Assembly (NCBI GenBank): GCA_021812505.1
Contig: JAKANG010000055.1
Span: 1-7,406, forward strand
Source: Pseudomonadota bacterium
GTDB taxonomy: Bacteria; Pseudomonadota; Alphaproteobacteria; Rhizobiales; Beijerinckiaceae
DNA length: 7,406 nucleotides
Direction of reading: 5' to 3'
The first letter of the stretch is position 1, and each line of letters begins with the position of its first letter. The translations under genes and the position numbers were made by a program. Below the pieces are notes generated by a model. That model made no database searches and was not told the origin of the DNA. It was given only the letters and a program-made list of their open reading frames with translations. Positions 1-5,651 of the stretch are shown piece after piece.

Positions 1-449
1 ACTTCGGAATCGTGTTTGAAGCCGCCAATGCCCGGTCCGTGGCCAGCCCGCGGATCGACAATCAAGACCGGCGGCTTGTCTTCATCGACGCATACCGCGG
101 CGCGGCAACCCTCGGCTTCGGTGATGCGCAATAAGGCATAATTGGCCTGTCGCTCGAACGTCCTCGCGTCGAGCAGCATTTCCCATTTGAAATCGAGCAA
201 AGCCGGCAGGCCCAGCCGCTCGTGCTCCAGAAAATTATCGGCGCGCTGGCGGATCACGTCCCAAAACAGAACGCTGCGCTCGGCGAAATCCCTTGCATAG
301 GCGAAGAAGTCGCCGACGCCGCCGTCAGCCACAGCGGAGGGCTGTTGTTTCGACGCGGATATGACGGAGACCGGCGCGCCAGCAAGAGGTGGCAACGCAA
401 CAGGCTCCTTGAACGCAACCTTCGCAGAAGAAATCTCGGCCTCAGCCAT
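1..449 (-). CDS. DUF3141 domain protein (PHA-synthase-like alpha/beta hydrolase), N-terminal part
   Basis: The frame is open from an ATG at 449 to the window edge, giving 149 residues with the C-terminus missing. AAAGGAG at 456-462, six bases before the ATG, supports this start. After a low-complexity first 45 residues comes FFAYARDFAERSVLFWDVIRQ (about 48-68). Then follow LEHERLG, LDFKWEMLLDART and NYALLRIT, and finally VDPRAGHGPGIGGFK (131-145). As I recall the family, this block order and the last motif are typical of the start of DUF3141 proteins, which are large (roughly 700-800 residues) and distantly related to polyhydroxyalkanoate synthases. No signal peptide is visible, so it is probably cytosolic. 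Its biochemical role is not established. It starts 32 bases after the methyltransferase stop, so it may be the last visible gene of the cusF transcription unit. The family assignment is firm; the link to copper is only positional. Confidence 0.85.
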   Translation of the reverse strand, partial: MAEAEISSAKVAFKEPVALPPLAGAPVSVISASKQQPSAVADGGVGDFFAYARDFAERSVLFWDVIRQRADNFLEHERLGLPALLDFKWEMLLDARTFERQANYALLRITEAEGCRAAVCVDEDKPPVLIVDPRAGHGPGIGGFKHDSE

Positions 450-481
450 GGCGTGCTCCTTTGACCAGCTTTCTGGCCAGG

Positions 482-1153
482 TTATGAACTGCGCCCGAGT
501 CTGCCGGCGTCCGGTCCCGGTGAGGACAGTTTCGGAATGAACGCAGGCGTCTCACGCATGTAATTCCGATAGGCCTCGCCGAACTGTCTGATCGAGGCCT
601 GTTCCTCCCGTCGCGCGAGGCGCGCATAGACATAGGTCATGACCGGGAACATCACGAGCGTCGGAATGGTCGGCCATTGCAGGAGGAAGCCGAACATGAC
701 CAGGACGAAGGCGACGTATTGCGGGTGGCGGATGCGGGCGTAGGGACCTGTCGTCGCAACCTTGCCGGCGCGCTGCGCCTCATAGAGCGGCCGCCAGGCA
801 AATCCGAGCAGGACGAAGCCGGCGCCGATCAGCAGATTGCTGAAAATATGCAACAGGCTGAAGTGGGGGTCCCCCTTGAGGCCGAACAGCGTCGACCACA
901 GGTGACCGGAATCGTGCGACATCAAATTGAGGCCGGGATAATGCGCAGCCAGCCACCCCGACAGCAAATAGATCGTGAGCGGAAAACCGTACATTTCGGT
1001 GAACAGCGCGAGCACGAAGGCCGAAAACATCCCGAGTTCGCGCCAGTTCTTTCGCCAGCCGCCAACACTGAAGCTGGTGGCGAAGATGACAAAGAAAATC
1101 GTGTTGATGATGACCAGCGACCAGAGGCCGTAGGCCGGAGCGTCGTGCGTCAT
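482..1153 (-). CDS. ICMT/PEMT-family integral membrane methyltransferase
   Basis: This 223-residue membrane protein has hydrophobic segments near residues 10-30, 42-70, 103-120 and 145-175. The C-terminal half carries the isoprenylcysteine carboxyl methyltransferase / phospholipid methyltransferase signature: GPYARIRHPQY (136-146), the RREE stretch (181-184), then FGEAYRNYMRETPAFIP (191-207). In this family the RHP and EE elements help form the S-adenosylmethionine site at the membrane face. The substrate cannot be read from sequence; bacteria lack prenylated CaaX proteins, so a lipid or small thiol or acid acceptor is more likely. Its ATG overlaps the stop of the DUF2933 gene in an ATGA arrangement, with AGAGGA six bases upstream, so the two are probably translationally coupled. 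From general knowledge, such methyltransferases recur beside DUF2933 and copper genes in proteobacteria. Family confidence is high; function is unknown. Confidence 0.85.
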   Translation of the reverse strand: MTHDAPAYGLWSLVIINTIFFVIFATSFSVGGWRKNWRELGMFSAFVLALFTEMYGFPLTIYLLSGWLAAHYPGLNLMSHDSGHLWSTLFGLKGDPHFSLLHIFSNLLIGAGFVLLGFAWRPLYEAQRAGKVATTGPYARIRHPQYVAFVLVMFGFLLQWPTIPTLVMFPVMTYVYARLARREEQASIRQFGEAYRNYMRETPAFIPKLSSPGPDAGRLGRSS

Positions 1154-1449
1154 GACTGATCCTCTTTCGACGAATCATCGCCGGGCGCGCCGCCTGAAAC
1201 GGAACCCTGATCGCGATCCTGTCGCGCGTCATGTCCGTCGTGTCCGCCATGTCCGCCGTGCATGAACATGTGCATGAGCGGGCAGGCGAGCAGGAACAGC
1301 CAAGGCAGGACGCCGAACAGATGCGCGGTATGCTCGGTGATGAGGTAGAACGCCCCGATCGCCAGGAAACCGCATAACACCCATCCGGCAGGCGTCTTGA
1401 GAAACGGCCGCGTTTCAGACGCGCCGCCATGGTCATGTTGGTGGGTCAT
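1150..1449 (-). CDS. DUF2933 His/Met-rich small membrane protein
   Basis: This 99-residue protein starts MTHQHDH and has a hydrophobic stretch from about residue 22 to 58, probably two short membrane passes broken near TEHTAH (38-43). The key block is LLACPLMHMFMHGGHGGHDGHD (53-74), with one Cys, three Met and many His. This is the DUF2933 hallmark, followed by an acidic tail. The composition suggests binding of copper or another soft or borderline metal at the membrane, but no function has been shown for the family that I know of. The start is set by AAAGGAG six bases before the ATG. The gene lies 113 bases after cusF, with a strong hairpin in between, and overlaps the methyltransferase gene by four bases. 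These genes probably share one mRNA. Confidence 0.85.
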   Translation of the reverse strand: MTHQHDHGGASETRPFLKTPAGWVLCGFLAIGAFYLITEHTAHLFGVLPWLFLLACPLMHMFMHGGHGGHDGHDARQDRDQGSVSGGAPGDDSSKEDQS

Positions 1450-1501
1450 CGGCCGCTCCTTTCAACAATTGGCGTCATCGACCGCCGTTTCGTTTTTTTT
1501 T

Positions 1502-1538
1502 GCCGCGGCCTTCGTCATCGATCGACGAAGGCCGCGGC
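1502..1538 (-). repeat. 15-bp perfect inverted repeat (RNA hairpin) between cusF and the DUF2933 gene
   Basis: The left arm is 1502-1516, the loop 1517-1523 and the right arm 1524-1538, with no mismatches and a mostly G/C stem. In the direction of transcription it lies 24 bases after the cusF stop. A run of nine A follows it in the minus-strand RNA (T at 1493-1501 on the plus strand). A canonical intrinsic terminator needs U after the stem, so this is not one in either direction. It may be an mRNA stabiliser, a processing site or a Rho-linked attenuator that sets cusF above the downstream genes. The structure is certain; the role is inferred. Confidence 0.75.
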
Positions 1539-1562
1539 GGCGCGCGCTCTGATGAATCGCGC

Positions 1563-1931
1563 TCAGTGCTGCATGCGGAAATCGAGGACTTTCACGACGC
1601 CATTGTCATTGGCGATCTGGATGTCCACGGGATCGCCCTTATGCAGCATGGTGAGATGCGTGGGATCGGCGACCGGAAAGGTCATTGTCATTACCGGCAT
1701 GTGAGCTTGCGGAAGGGCGGCGTGCCTGACGGTCAGTTCTTTCGCAGGGAGGTTGACCTTTTTCACCGTGACATGGATCCAGAGCGGCGTGCCCGGCGCG
1801 GCTTTGTCAGCGCGGATCTTCTCCATCATTTGCAGAAACTGCGGGCCGCCCATGTTCATGGCGAAAGATGGACCTGCGCTCGCCAGAGCGAGCGCCAGCG
1901 CCAGCGCGATACGGGATTTTGAACGAAACAT
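1563..1931 (-). CDS. CusF-domain periplasmic copper-binding protein
   Basis: This is a predicted periplasmic copper carrier of 122 residues. A signal peptide (MFRSKSRIALALALALASAGPSFA, 1-24) is followed by a short Met-containing linker and a CusF-like OB-fold domain at about 52-120. In E. coli CusF, Cu(I) is held by H36, M47 and M49 under W44. Here H70, M81 and M83 keep exactly that spacing, and the Trp position is M78, in the motif HMPVMTMTF. This looks like an all His/Met site. The longer frame to 1994 is rejected because AGGAGG (1937-1942) sits six bases before the ATG at 1931 and the signal peptide begins there. In E. coli CusF serves the CusCBA efflux pump, but no such pump is visible here. 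It more likely accepts copper exported by the nearby CopA, or buffers the periplasm. Confidence 0.9.
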   Translation of the reverse strand: MFRSKSRIALALALALASAGPSFAMNMGGPQFLQMMEKIRADKAAPGTPLWIHVTVKKVNLPAKELTVRHAALPQAHMPVMTMTFPVADPTHLTMLHKGDPVDIQIANDNGVVKVLDFRMQH

Positions 1932-1936
1932 TTTGA

Positions 1937-1942
1937 CCTCCT
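1937..1942 (-). promoter_or_regulatory. Strong ribosome binding site fixing the cusF-like start
   Basis: The minus strand reads AGGAGG six bases before the ATG at 1931. It is the best Shine-Dalgarno match in the window. It favours the 122-residue protein over the longer open frame beginning at 1994, whose first 21 residues are unlike a signal sequence. Confidence 0.8.
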
Positions 1943-1948
1943 CGGAAC

Positions 1949-1966
1949 ATTGCCAACAACGGCAAT
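1949..1966 (-). promoter_or_regulatory. Inverted repeat ATTGCC-N6-GGCAAT at the predicted cusF start of transcription
   Basis: Two perfect 6-base arms (1949-1954 and 1961-1966) flank a 6-base spacer. The site lies directly after the predicted -10 element and covers the expected transcription start, so it could be a repressor operator or a short 5' leader hairpin just ahead of the ribosome site. It does not match a metal-regulator operator that I can name. Confidence 0.4.
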
Positions 1967-1994
1967 ATAATAGAGTAAATACAAAAAACGACAA
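1967..1994 (-). promoter_or_regulatory. Sigma70-like promoter for the cusF-DUF2933-methyltransferase unit
   Basis: On the minus strand TTGTCG (1989-1994, 4 of 6 to the -35 consensus) is separated by 16 bases from TATTAT (1967-1972, 5 of 6 to the -10 consensus). Transcription would start near 1960 and leave a leader of about 30 bases before the ATG at 1931. The surroundings are much more AT-rich than the genes, as expected for a promoter. Confidence 0.5.
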
Positions 1995-2003
1995 GCGTTG
2001 TCT

Positions 2004-2017
2004 TTGATATTAGTCAA
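2004..2017 (-). promoter_or_regulatory. FNR/FixK-type half-dyad upstream of the cusF promoter
   Basis: The minus strand reads TTGAC-TAAT-ATCAA, which fits the TTGAY-N4-RTCAA pattern of Crp/Fnr-family sites in alphaproteobacteria, with fully paired TTGA and TCAA ends. Its centre is about 50 bases before the predicted start of transcription. That is not the classic -41.5 position, so either the start is misplaced by some bases or the site is fortuitous in this AT-rich stretch. Confidence 0.35.
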
Positions 2018-2038
2018 TATTATGTTCGTTTAATTTTA

Positions 2039-2054
2039 TATGTATTAACACATA
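2039..2054. repeat. Inverted repeat TATGT-N6-ACATA
   Basis: Two 5-base arms (2039-2043 and 2050-2054) are separated by six bases inside the AT-rich gap between the Cys-rich gene and cusF. It may be an additional regulator site. The arms are short enough to arise by chance in such AT-rich sequence. Confidence 0.25.
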
Positions 2055-2064
2055 CGCCTTTATT

Positions 2065-2082
2065 TACTGTATTGATACAGTA
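2065..2082. promoter_or_regulatory. 18-bp dyad TACTGTAT-TG-ATACAGTA, possible operator
   Basis: Perfect 8-base arms (2065-2072 and 2075-2082) with a 2-base spacer form the strongest dyad of the gap upstream of cusF, about 110 bases before the predicted start of transcription. It resembles operators of dimeric helix-turn-helix regulators in size. It is two bases too short in spacing for an E. coli LexA box, and alphaproteobacterial LexA uses another sequence. No regulator gene is present in the window to pair with it. Confidence 0.4.
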
Positions 2083-2132
2083 TTGCTCTTCGTATTGCCG
2101 GCATTGATTTTTGATCTCGCCTCGGTGCGCGC

Positions 2133-2597
2133 TTAGTCCACGCGAGTCGCCGGCCACAATCCGGCCGGCGCAGGCGCCAAAAGCGGCGGCCTGAGCGGCG
2201 GCGGGTGTTCGATCCCCGTCAAATTCTGCGCCGAGCCGGGAATGAAAGCGGCCGGGCTATCCCGAACCGCGGGCGCAGTCGCCGCCCCGGCCAGGACATT
2301 GTAGATGCAGTGAAAGGCGCAGGACGCCATCATGGCGCAGGCGGCGCAATCGCGGGCGGGATGTTCGGGACAGCACGGCGCATGGCGCGCGGTCCTGATC
2401 GTCTGGCCCTGGCCCATTGGCGCCTTTGCAAATCCGGTCGCCGGAGACAACAGAAGGCCCAAAACCGCAAGGCTCAAGACGAATCGCCGGATCGCCGCAA
2501 GAAGCCATGCGGCGCCGGAAGCCGTTAACGTCAGCCAGCCCGAAGCGCGCCATGGCACCGCGCCCGTCCCGTCCCGAATTTGGATGCGTCCGGACAT
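2133..2597 (-). CDS. Exported Cys-rich hypothetical protein downstream of CopA
   Basis: This is a 154-residue protein I cannot assign to a characterised family. A hydrophobic stretch RRFVLSLAVLGLLLSPATGFA (37-57) looks like a signal sequence or anchor, though with an unusually long N-terminal lead. Next comes a Cys/His/Met cluster at 75-97 (CC-x7-C-x2-C-x5-C-x3-C, with two Met and two His). The tail is rich in Pro and Ala and contains GIEHPPPLRPPLL (128-140). This resembles small metal-associated periplasmic proteins of alphaproteobacteria, vaguely like DUF2946. I chose ATG 2597 because GGAGG lies six bases before it. A GTG at 2615 would overlap the CopA stop as GTGA and is the alternative. 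Placement directly after CopA suggests co-transcription and a role in binding exported copper, which is inference. Confidence 0.7.
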   Translation of the reverse strand: MSGRIQIRDGTGAVPWRASGWLTLTASGAAWLLAAIRRFVLSLAVLGLLLSPATGFAKAPMGQGQTIRTARHAPCCPEHPARDCAACAMMASCAFHCIYNVLAGAATAPAVRDSPAAFIPGSAQNLTGIEHPPPLRPPLLAPAPAGLWPATRVD

Positions 2598-2603
2598 CGC
2601 GCG

Positions 2604-2608
2604 CCTCC
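2604..2608 (-). promoter_or_regulatory. Ribosome binding site deciding the start of the Cys-rich gene after CopA
   Basis: GGAGG on the minus strand stands six bases before ATG 2597. The competing GTG at 2615 has no comparable upstream purine tract. The site lies just before the ATPase stop in the direction of reading, giving a 14-base intergenic gap. Confidence 0.6.
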
Positions 2609-2611
2609 GCG

Positions 2612-4843
2612 TCACAACTTGACCCGCCGCAGGCGCGCGGCGTTGGTAATCACGCTAACCGAGGACAGCGCCATCGCCGCGGCGGCGATGATCGGCGACA
2701 GCAGAATGCCCGAGAAGGGATATAGGACGCCAGCCGCGATCGGCACGCCGATCGCGTTATAGATGAAGGCGAAGAACAGGTTCTGTCTGATGTTGCGCAT
2801 GGTCGCCCGCGACAAGATGCGGGCGCGGACGATGCCGGTCAGGTCCCCCTTGAGCAGCGTGACGCCCGCGCTTTCCATCGCCACGTCCGTCCCGGTGCCC
2901 ATGGCGATGCCGACTTCCGCGGCGGCGAGCGCTGGCGCGTCATTGACGCCGTCGCCGGCCATGGCGACAACGCGGCCCTGCGACTTGTAACGCTGAACGA
3001 CCGCGCTTTTCTGGTCCGGCAGGACTTCCGCCTCGACGTCGCCGATGCCGAGCCGCTGGGCCACGGCTTTCGCCGTCGTCCAATTGTCGCCGGTCAGCAT
3101 CACGACCCTGACGCCGCCCGCCTTGAGCGCCGCCAGCGCCGCGGGGGTCGTCGCCTTAACCGGGTCGGCGATCGCGAAGACGCCGCCGACGCGGCCGTCG
3201 ATTGCGACGAAGATCGCCGTCGCCCCATCGGCGCGCATGTCGTCCGCCTTCCCGGCGAGGCTTTCCGTCGCCACGCCCTTATCTTCGAGGAAACGCGCAT
3301 TGCCGAGGTGGACGCGCTTTCCTTCGACCGTTCCGAGCGCGCCGCGTCCCGTCGGCGAGTCGAAATCCTCGACCGGCGCGAGGGTCAGCCCGTGCGCCTC
3401 CGCCGACGTGACGATGGCCCGCGCCAGCGGATGCTCGCTCGCCCGCTCGACGCTCGCTGCCAGCCGAAGAATGTCGGCTGCGGCGAAGCCTTGGGCTGGC
3501 GCGATCGCCGTCACCGCCGGCTTGCCTTCGGTCAGGGTCCCCGTCTTGTCGACAACCAATGTGTCGACCTTCTCCATCCGCTCCAGCGCCTCGGCGTTCT
3601 TGATCAGGACTCCGACCTGGGCGCCGCGGCCAACGCCGACCATGATCGACATCGGCGTCGCGAGGCCGAGCGCGCAGGGGCAGGCGATGATTAGCACCGC
3701 AACGGCGGCGATCAGGCCGTAGGAGAAGCGCGGTTCCGGCCCGAAGATCGACCAGGCGGCGAAGGCGAGAACCGCGACCCCGATCACCGCTGGAACGAAC
3801 CAGCCGGAGACCTCATCGGCGAGGCGCTGGATTGGCGCCCGGCTGCGCTGCGCTTCGGCGACGAGTTGGACGATCTGCGCCAGCATCGTGTCGCGCCCGA
3901 TTTTCTCGGCCTGAACAATAAGCCCGCCGCTTTGGTTCATCGTCCCCCCGATGACCTTGGCCCCGACCACCTTGGTGACGGGCATGGACTCGCCGGTGAC
4001 CATGGATTCATCGACGGCGCTGCGGCCATCGATGACGACCGAGTCGACCGGAATTTTCTCGCCCGGCCTGACCCGGAGGCGATCACCGACCACGACGCTT
4101 TCAAGGCCGATTTCCTCTTCGACGCTGTCGTCCTTGAGGCGGCGCGCCGTCTTGGGCGCGAGGTCGAGCAGGGCGCGGATCGCGCCGCTCGTCGTTTCGC
4201 GGGCCCTGATTTCCAGTACCTGGCCGAGCAGAACGAGGACGGTGATGACCGACGCCGCCTCGAAATAGACGTCGACCGCGCCCTCGGCGTCGCGAAACGC
4301 GGCTGGAAAGACCTGCGGCGCCACGGTGGCGACGACGCTATAGATCCAGGCTATGCCCGTGCCCATGGCGATCAGGGTGAACATGTTGAGCCGGCGCGTC
4401 AGAATGGATCGCCAGCCGCGCAGGAGCAGCGGCCAGCCCGCCCAAAGCACGACCGGCGTCGCCAGAACGAACTGGGTCCAGTTGGAGGCCGAATGGCCCA
4501 GGGCCATTTTCAGACCTGTGACGTGACCGCCCATTTCGAGCGCCAGCACGGGGAGCGCAATGATGAGGCCGATCCAGAACCGGCGCGTCATGTCCTTGAG
4601 TTCGGCGCTCGGTCCGGCTTCCGCCGAGCCGAGAGCCGGCTCGAGCGTCATGCCGCAGATCGGACAATTGCCAGGAGCCGCCTGCCTGATCTCGGGATGC
4701 ATGGGGCAGGTGTAAATCGTCCCCTCGGGGACCGGCGCGGCGCCCGTGGCGTCCGGCGTCATCGACTTGTGCTGATGGATGTGGTGCCCGTGCGCGTCAT
4801 GGCTTTGTTCGCCTTGGATTTGATCATGATGGTCGTGGCTCAT
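2612..4843 (-). CDS. copA: Cu(I)-translocating P1B-type ATPase, CopA type with CPMHP metal-binding N-terminus
   Basis: This 743-residue inner-membrane pump moves Cu(I) out of the cytosol using ATP. A His-rich start (11 His in the first 25 residues) leads to a CPMHP...CPICGM heavy-metal-binding domain (46-65) in place of a ferredoxin-like HMA domain. Eight membrane segments are expected near 89-106, 124-142, 152-175, 188-210, 347-367, 375-397, 684-708 and 712-733. Motifs are TGES (283-286, actuator), CPC (388-390, ion site), DKTGT (432-436, phosphorylated Asp 432), SEHP (469-472), TGDN (584-587) and GDGVND (630-635). YN (695-696) and M-x2-SS (724-728) are the TM7/TM8 residues of the P1B-1 Cu(I) group. 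The start at 4843 has GGAG seven bases upstream; the frame continues to 5038 but that extension resembles nothing. It is flanked by two exported Cys-rich proteins. Silver may also be a substrate. Confidence 0.95.
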   Translation of the reverse strand: MSHDHHDQIQGEQSHDAHGHHIHQHKSMTPDATGAAPVPEGTIYTCPMHPEIRQAAPGNCPICGMTLEPALGSAEAGPSAELKDMTRRFWIGLIIALPVLALEMGGHVTGLKMALGHSASNWTQFVLATPVVLWAGWPLLLRGWRSILTRRLNMFTLIAMGTGIAWIYSVVATVAPQVFPAAFRDAEGAVDVYFEAASVITVLVLLGQVLEIRARETTSGAIRALLDLAPKTARRLKDDSVEEEIGLESVVVGDRLRVRPGEKIPVDSVVIDGRSAVDESMVTGESMPVTKVVGAKVIGGTMNQSGGLIVQAEKIGRDTMLAQIVQLVAEAQRSRAPIQRLADEVSGWFVPAVIGVAVLAFAAWSIFGPEPRFSYGLIAAVAVLIIACPCALGLATPMSIMVGVGRGAQVGVLIKNAEALERMEKVDTLVVDKTGTLTEGKPAVTAIAPAQGFAAADILRLAASVERASEHPLARAIVTSAEAHGLTLAPVEDFDSPTGRGALGTVEGKRVHLGNARFLEDKGVATESLAGKADDMRADGATAIFVAIDGRVGGVFAIADPVKATTPAALAALKAGGVRVVMLTGDNWTTAKAVAQRLGIGDVEAEVLPDQKSAVVQRYKSQGRVVAMAGDGVNDAPALAAAEVGIAMGTGTDVAMESAGVTLLKGDLTGIVRARILSRATMRNIRQNLFFAFIYNAIGVPIAAGVLYPFSGILLSPIIAAAAMALSSVSVITNAARLRRVKL

Positions 4844-5062
4844 TGATCCGCTCCAGAATTTGGAATGTCGGCGCGCCAATCGGTCGCGCGGCGGCTGTCG
4901 ATGGGTCGACCGGACTGTTCGAGGGAGGCCCGCGCGAGAATGGCGCCGCGTTCTAAGCGCTGCGGCGACCGCAACAGGCGGCGGAATGTACGGAAATGTC
5001 GAAAATCCCTCGATCCGAACGGCTGACGGCGCGCCCAAAAGGCATGCGCCGGCTGAAATCGT
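4844..5062. other. Intergenic stretch between the Cys-rich gene and copA
   Basis: These 219 GC-rich bases could hold a copA promoter. I find no clear CueR-type spaced dyad, no good -35/-10 pair and no terminator. The minus-strand copA frame stays open through most of it, which is common at this base composition and is not evidence of coding. Confidence 0.4.
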
Positions 5063-5515
5063 TCAGACCATGGATATCGGTGGGTCGAGCAGAGACGCCG
5101 GGCTGACGCCGGCGATCGTCAAAGGCGGCGGCAAGTCCAGGCGCCCTATAGCCCTATTAGGCGCAGGCAACGACGGCTCGGGCGTCACGACACAGGCCGA
5201 CGCGCAACACCCGCCCCCCGCGCAACATATGCCCCCGCAAGGCGAAGGGTCCGGGCAGGCAGCGTCGACTGAAGCCGCTGTAGTCGCCGGTTGGCCAAAC
5301 GACTCAATGAGCACAAATTCTCTGTCGCTCTTCAAGCTGCTTGCATGGTCAACCGTCGTAGCGGCCGTTGTTATCCCGGGCGCGGCTTCAGCAAAGTCAT
5401 GCGGTTGTCGAGGATGACCGGGGTGAGCAAACGCCGCCGTCGGCTCAAAGGCCAGCGCAGCCGCGCAAAACGCGGCCACGATCCAAAGCGTTATGGCAAT
5501 CGCCCGCCGGTTCAA
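5063..5515 (-). CDS. Exported Cys-rich hypothetical protein upstream of copA
   Basis: Read from a TTG at 5515, this is 150 residues. A clean signal peptide (MNRRAIAITLWIVAAF..., cleavage likely after AFA at 30) precedes a mature N-terminus beginning HPGHP. A Cys cluster follows at 87-108: C-x5-C-x3-CC-x4-CC-x3-C, in the segment CGGICCAGGGCCASAC. The tail has LDLPPPL and SPASLLDPP. It recalls small periplasmic proteins of Hyphomicrobiales with a CC-GG-CC core, which I believe have no assigned function. GAGG six bases before the TTG (5522-5525) supports this start. The frame also opens at ATG 5638 and GTG 5644, but those add 41-43 hydrophilic residues before the signal peptide and overlap a putative regulator site. 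It lies 219 bases before copA on the same strand. A periplasmic copper-binding role is inferred from Cys content and context. Confidence 0.65.
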   Translation of the reverse strand: MNRRAIAITLWIVAAFCAAALAFEPTAAFAHPGHPRQPHDFAEAAPGITTAATTVDHASSLKSDREFVLIESFGQPATTAASVDAACPDPSPCGGICCAGGGCCASACVVTPEPSLPAPNRAIGRLDLPPPLTIAGVSPASLLDPPISMV

Positions 5516-5637
5516 AACCCACCTCGGTTCCGCAGCCTTCAATACCACGCCGATTGCGTCAAAACTACGATGACGCGAAGAGAATTTATCACACTCTATG
5601 AGTTCGTCTCTTTGCACCCGGAGCCGCGAACGCTTCA

Positions 5638-5651
5638 TTGACACAAGTCAA
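5638..5651. promoter_or_regulatory. FNR/FixK-type site TTGAC-ACAA-GTCAA upstream of the first Cys-rich gene
   Basis: This is a perfect 5-base dyad with a 4-base spacer, of the form TTGAY-N4-RTCAA bound by FNR, FnrN and FixK proteins. It is centred 66 bases before a start predicted from the extended -10-like TGTGATAAA on the minus strand (GATAAA at 5585-5590). That is close to a class I activator position. It lies about 125 bases before the TTG start of the Cys-rich gene. The match is seen directly; regulation by oxygen is inference. Confidence 0.45.

Noticed and set aside
677..1159. Plus-strand 160-codon frame opposite the methyltransferase
   Set aside because: It is the antisense of a conserved membrane enzyme, hydrophilic and without a ribosome site.
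1493..1538. Intrinsic terminator after cusF
   Set aside because: The T run precedes the stem on the plus strand and appears as A after the stem on the minus strand, so neither RNA has a stem followed by U.
1932..1994. Upstream extension of the CusF-domain protein (start at 1994)
   Set aside because: It would place the predicted promoter inside the coding sequence, and the added residues do not form a signal peptide.
2067..2080. LexA (SOS) box CTGT...ACAG
   Set aside because: The spacing is 6 bases rather than 8 for the gamma-proteobacterial box, and alphaproteobacterial LexA recognises GAAC-N7-GTAC-type sites.
3866..4846. Long plus-strand open frame of 326 codons opposite copA
   Set aside because: It is antisense to a fully motif-supported ATPase, has no ribosome site and its composition is typical of a GC-rich shadow frame.
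4844..5038. N-terminal extension of the copA frame by 65 residues
   Set aside because: The extension is Arg- and Pro-rich, resembles no metal-binding domain, and a GGAG ribosome site precedes the ATG at 4843 where the His-rich start typical of such ATPases begins.
5307..5417. Plus-strand 36-residue frame with a signal-peptide-like sequence ending KSCGCRG
   Set aside because: It looks like a tiny exported Cys peptide, but it has no ribosome site, lies antisense to the better-supported Cys-rich gene and is part of a longer GC-driven open frame.
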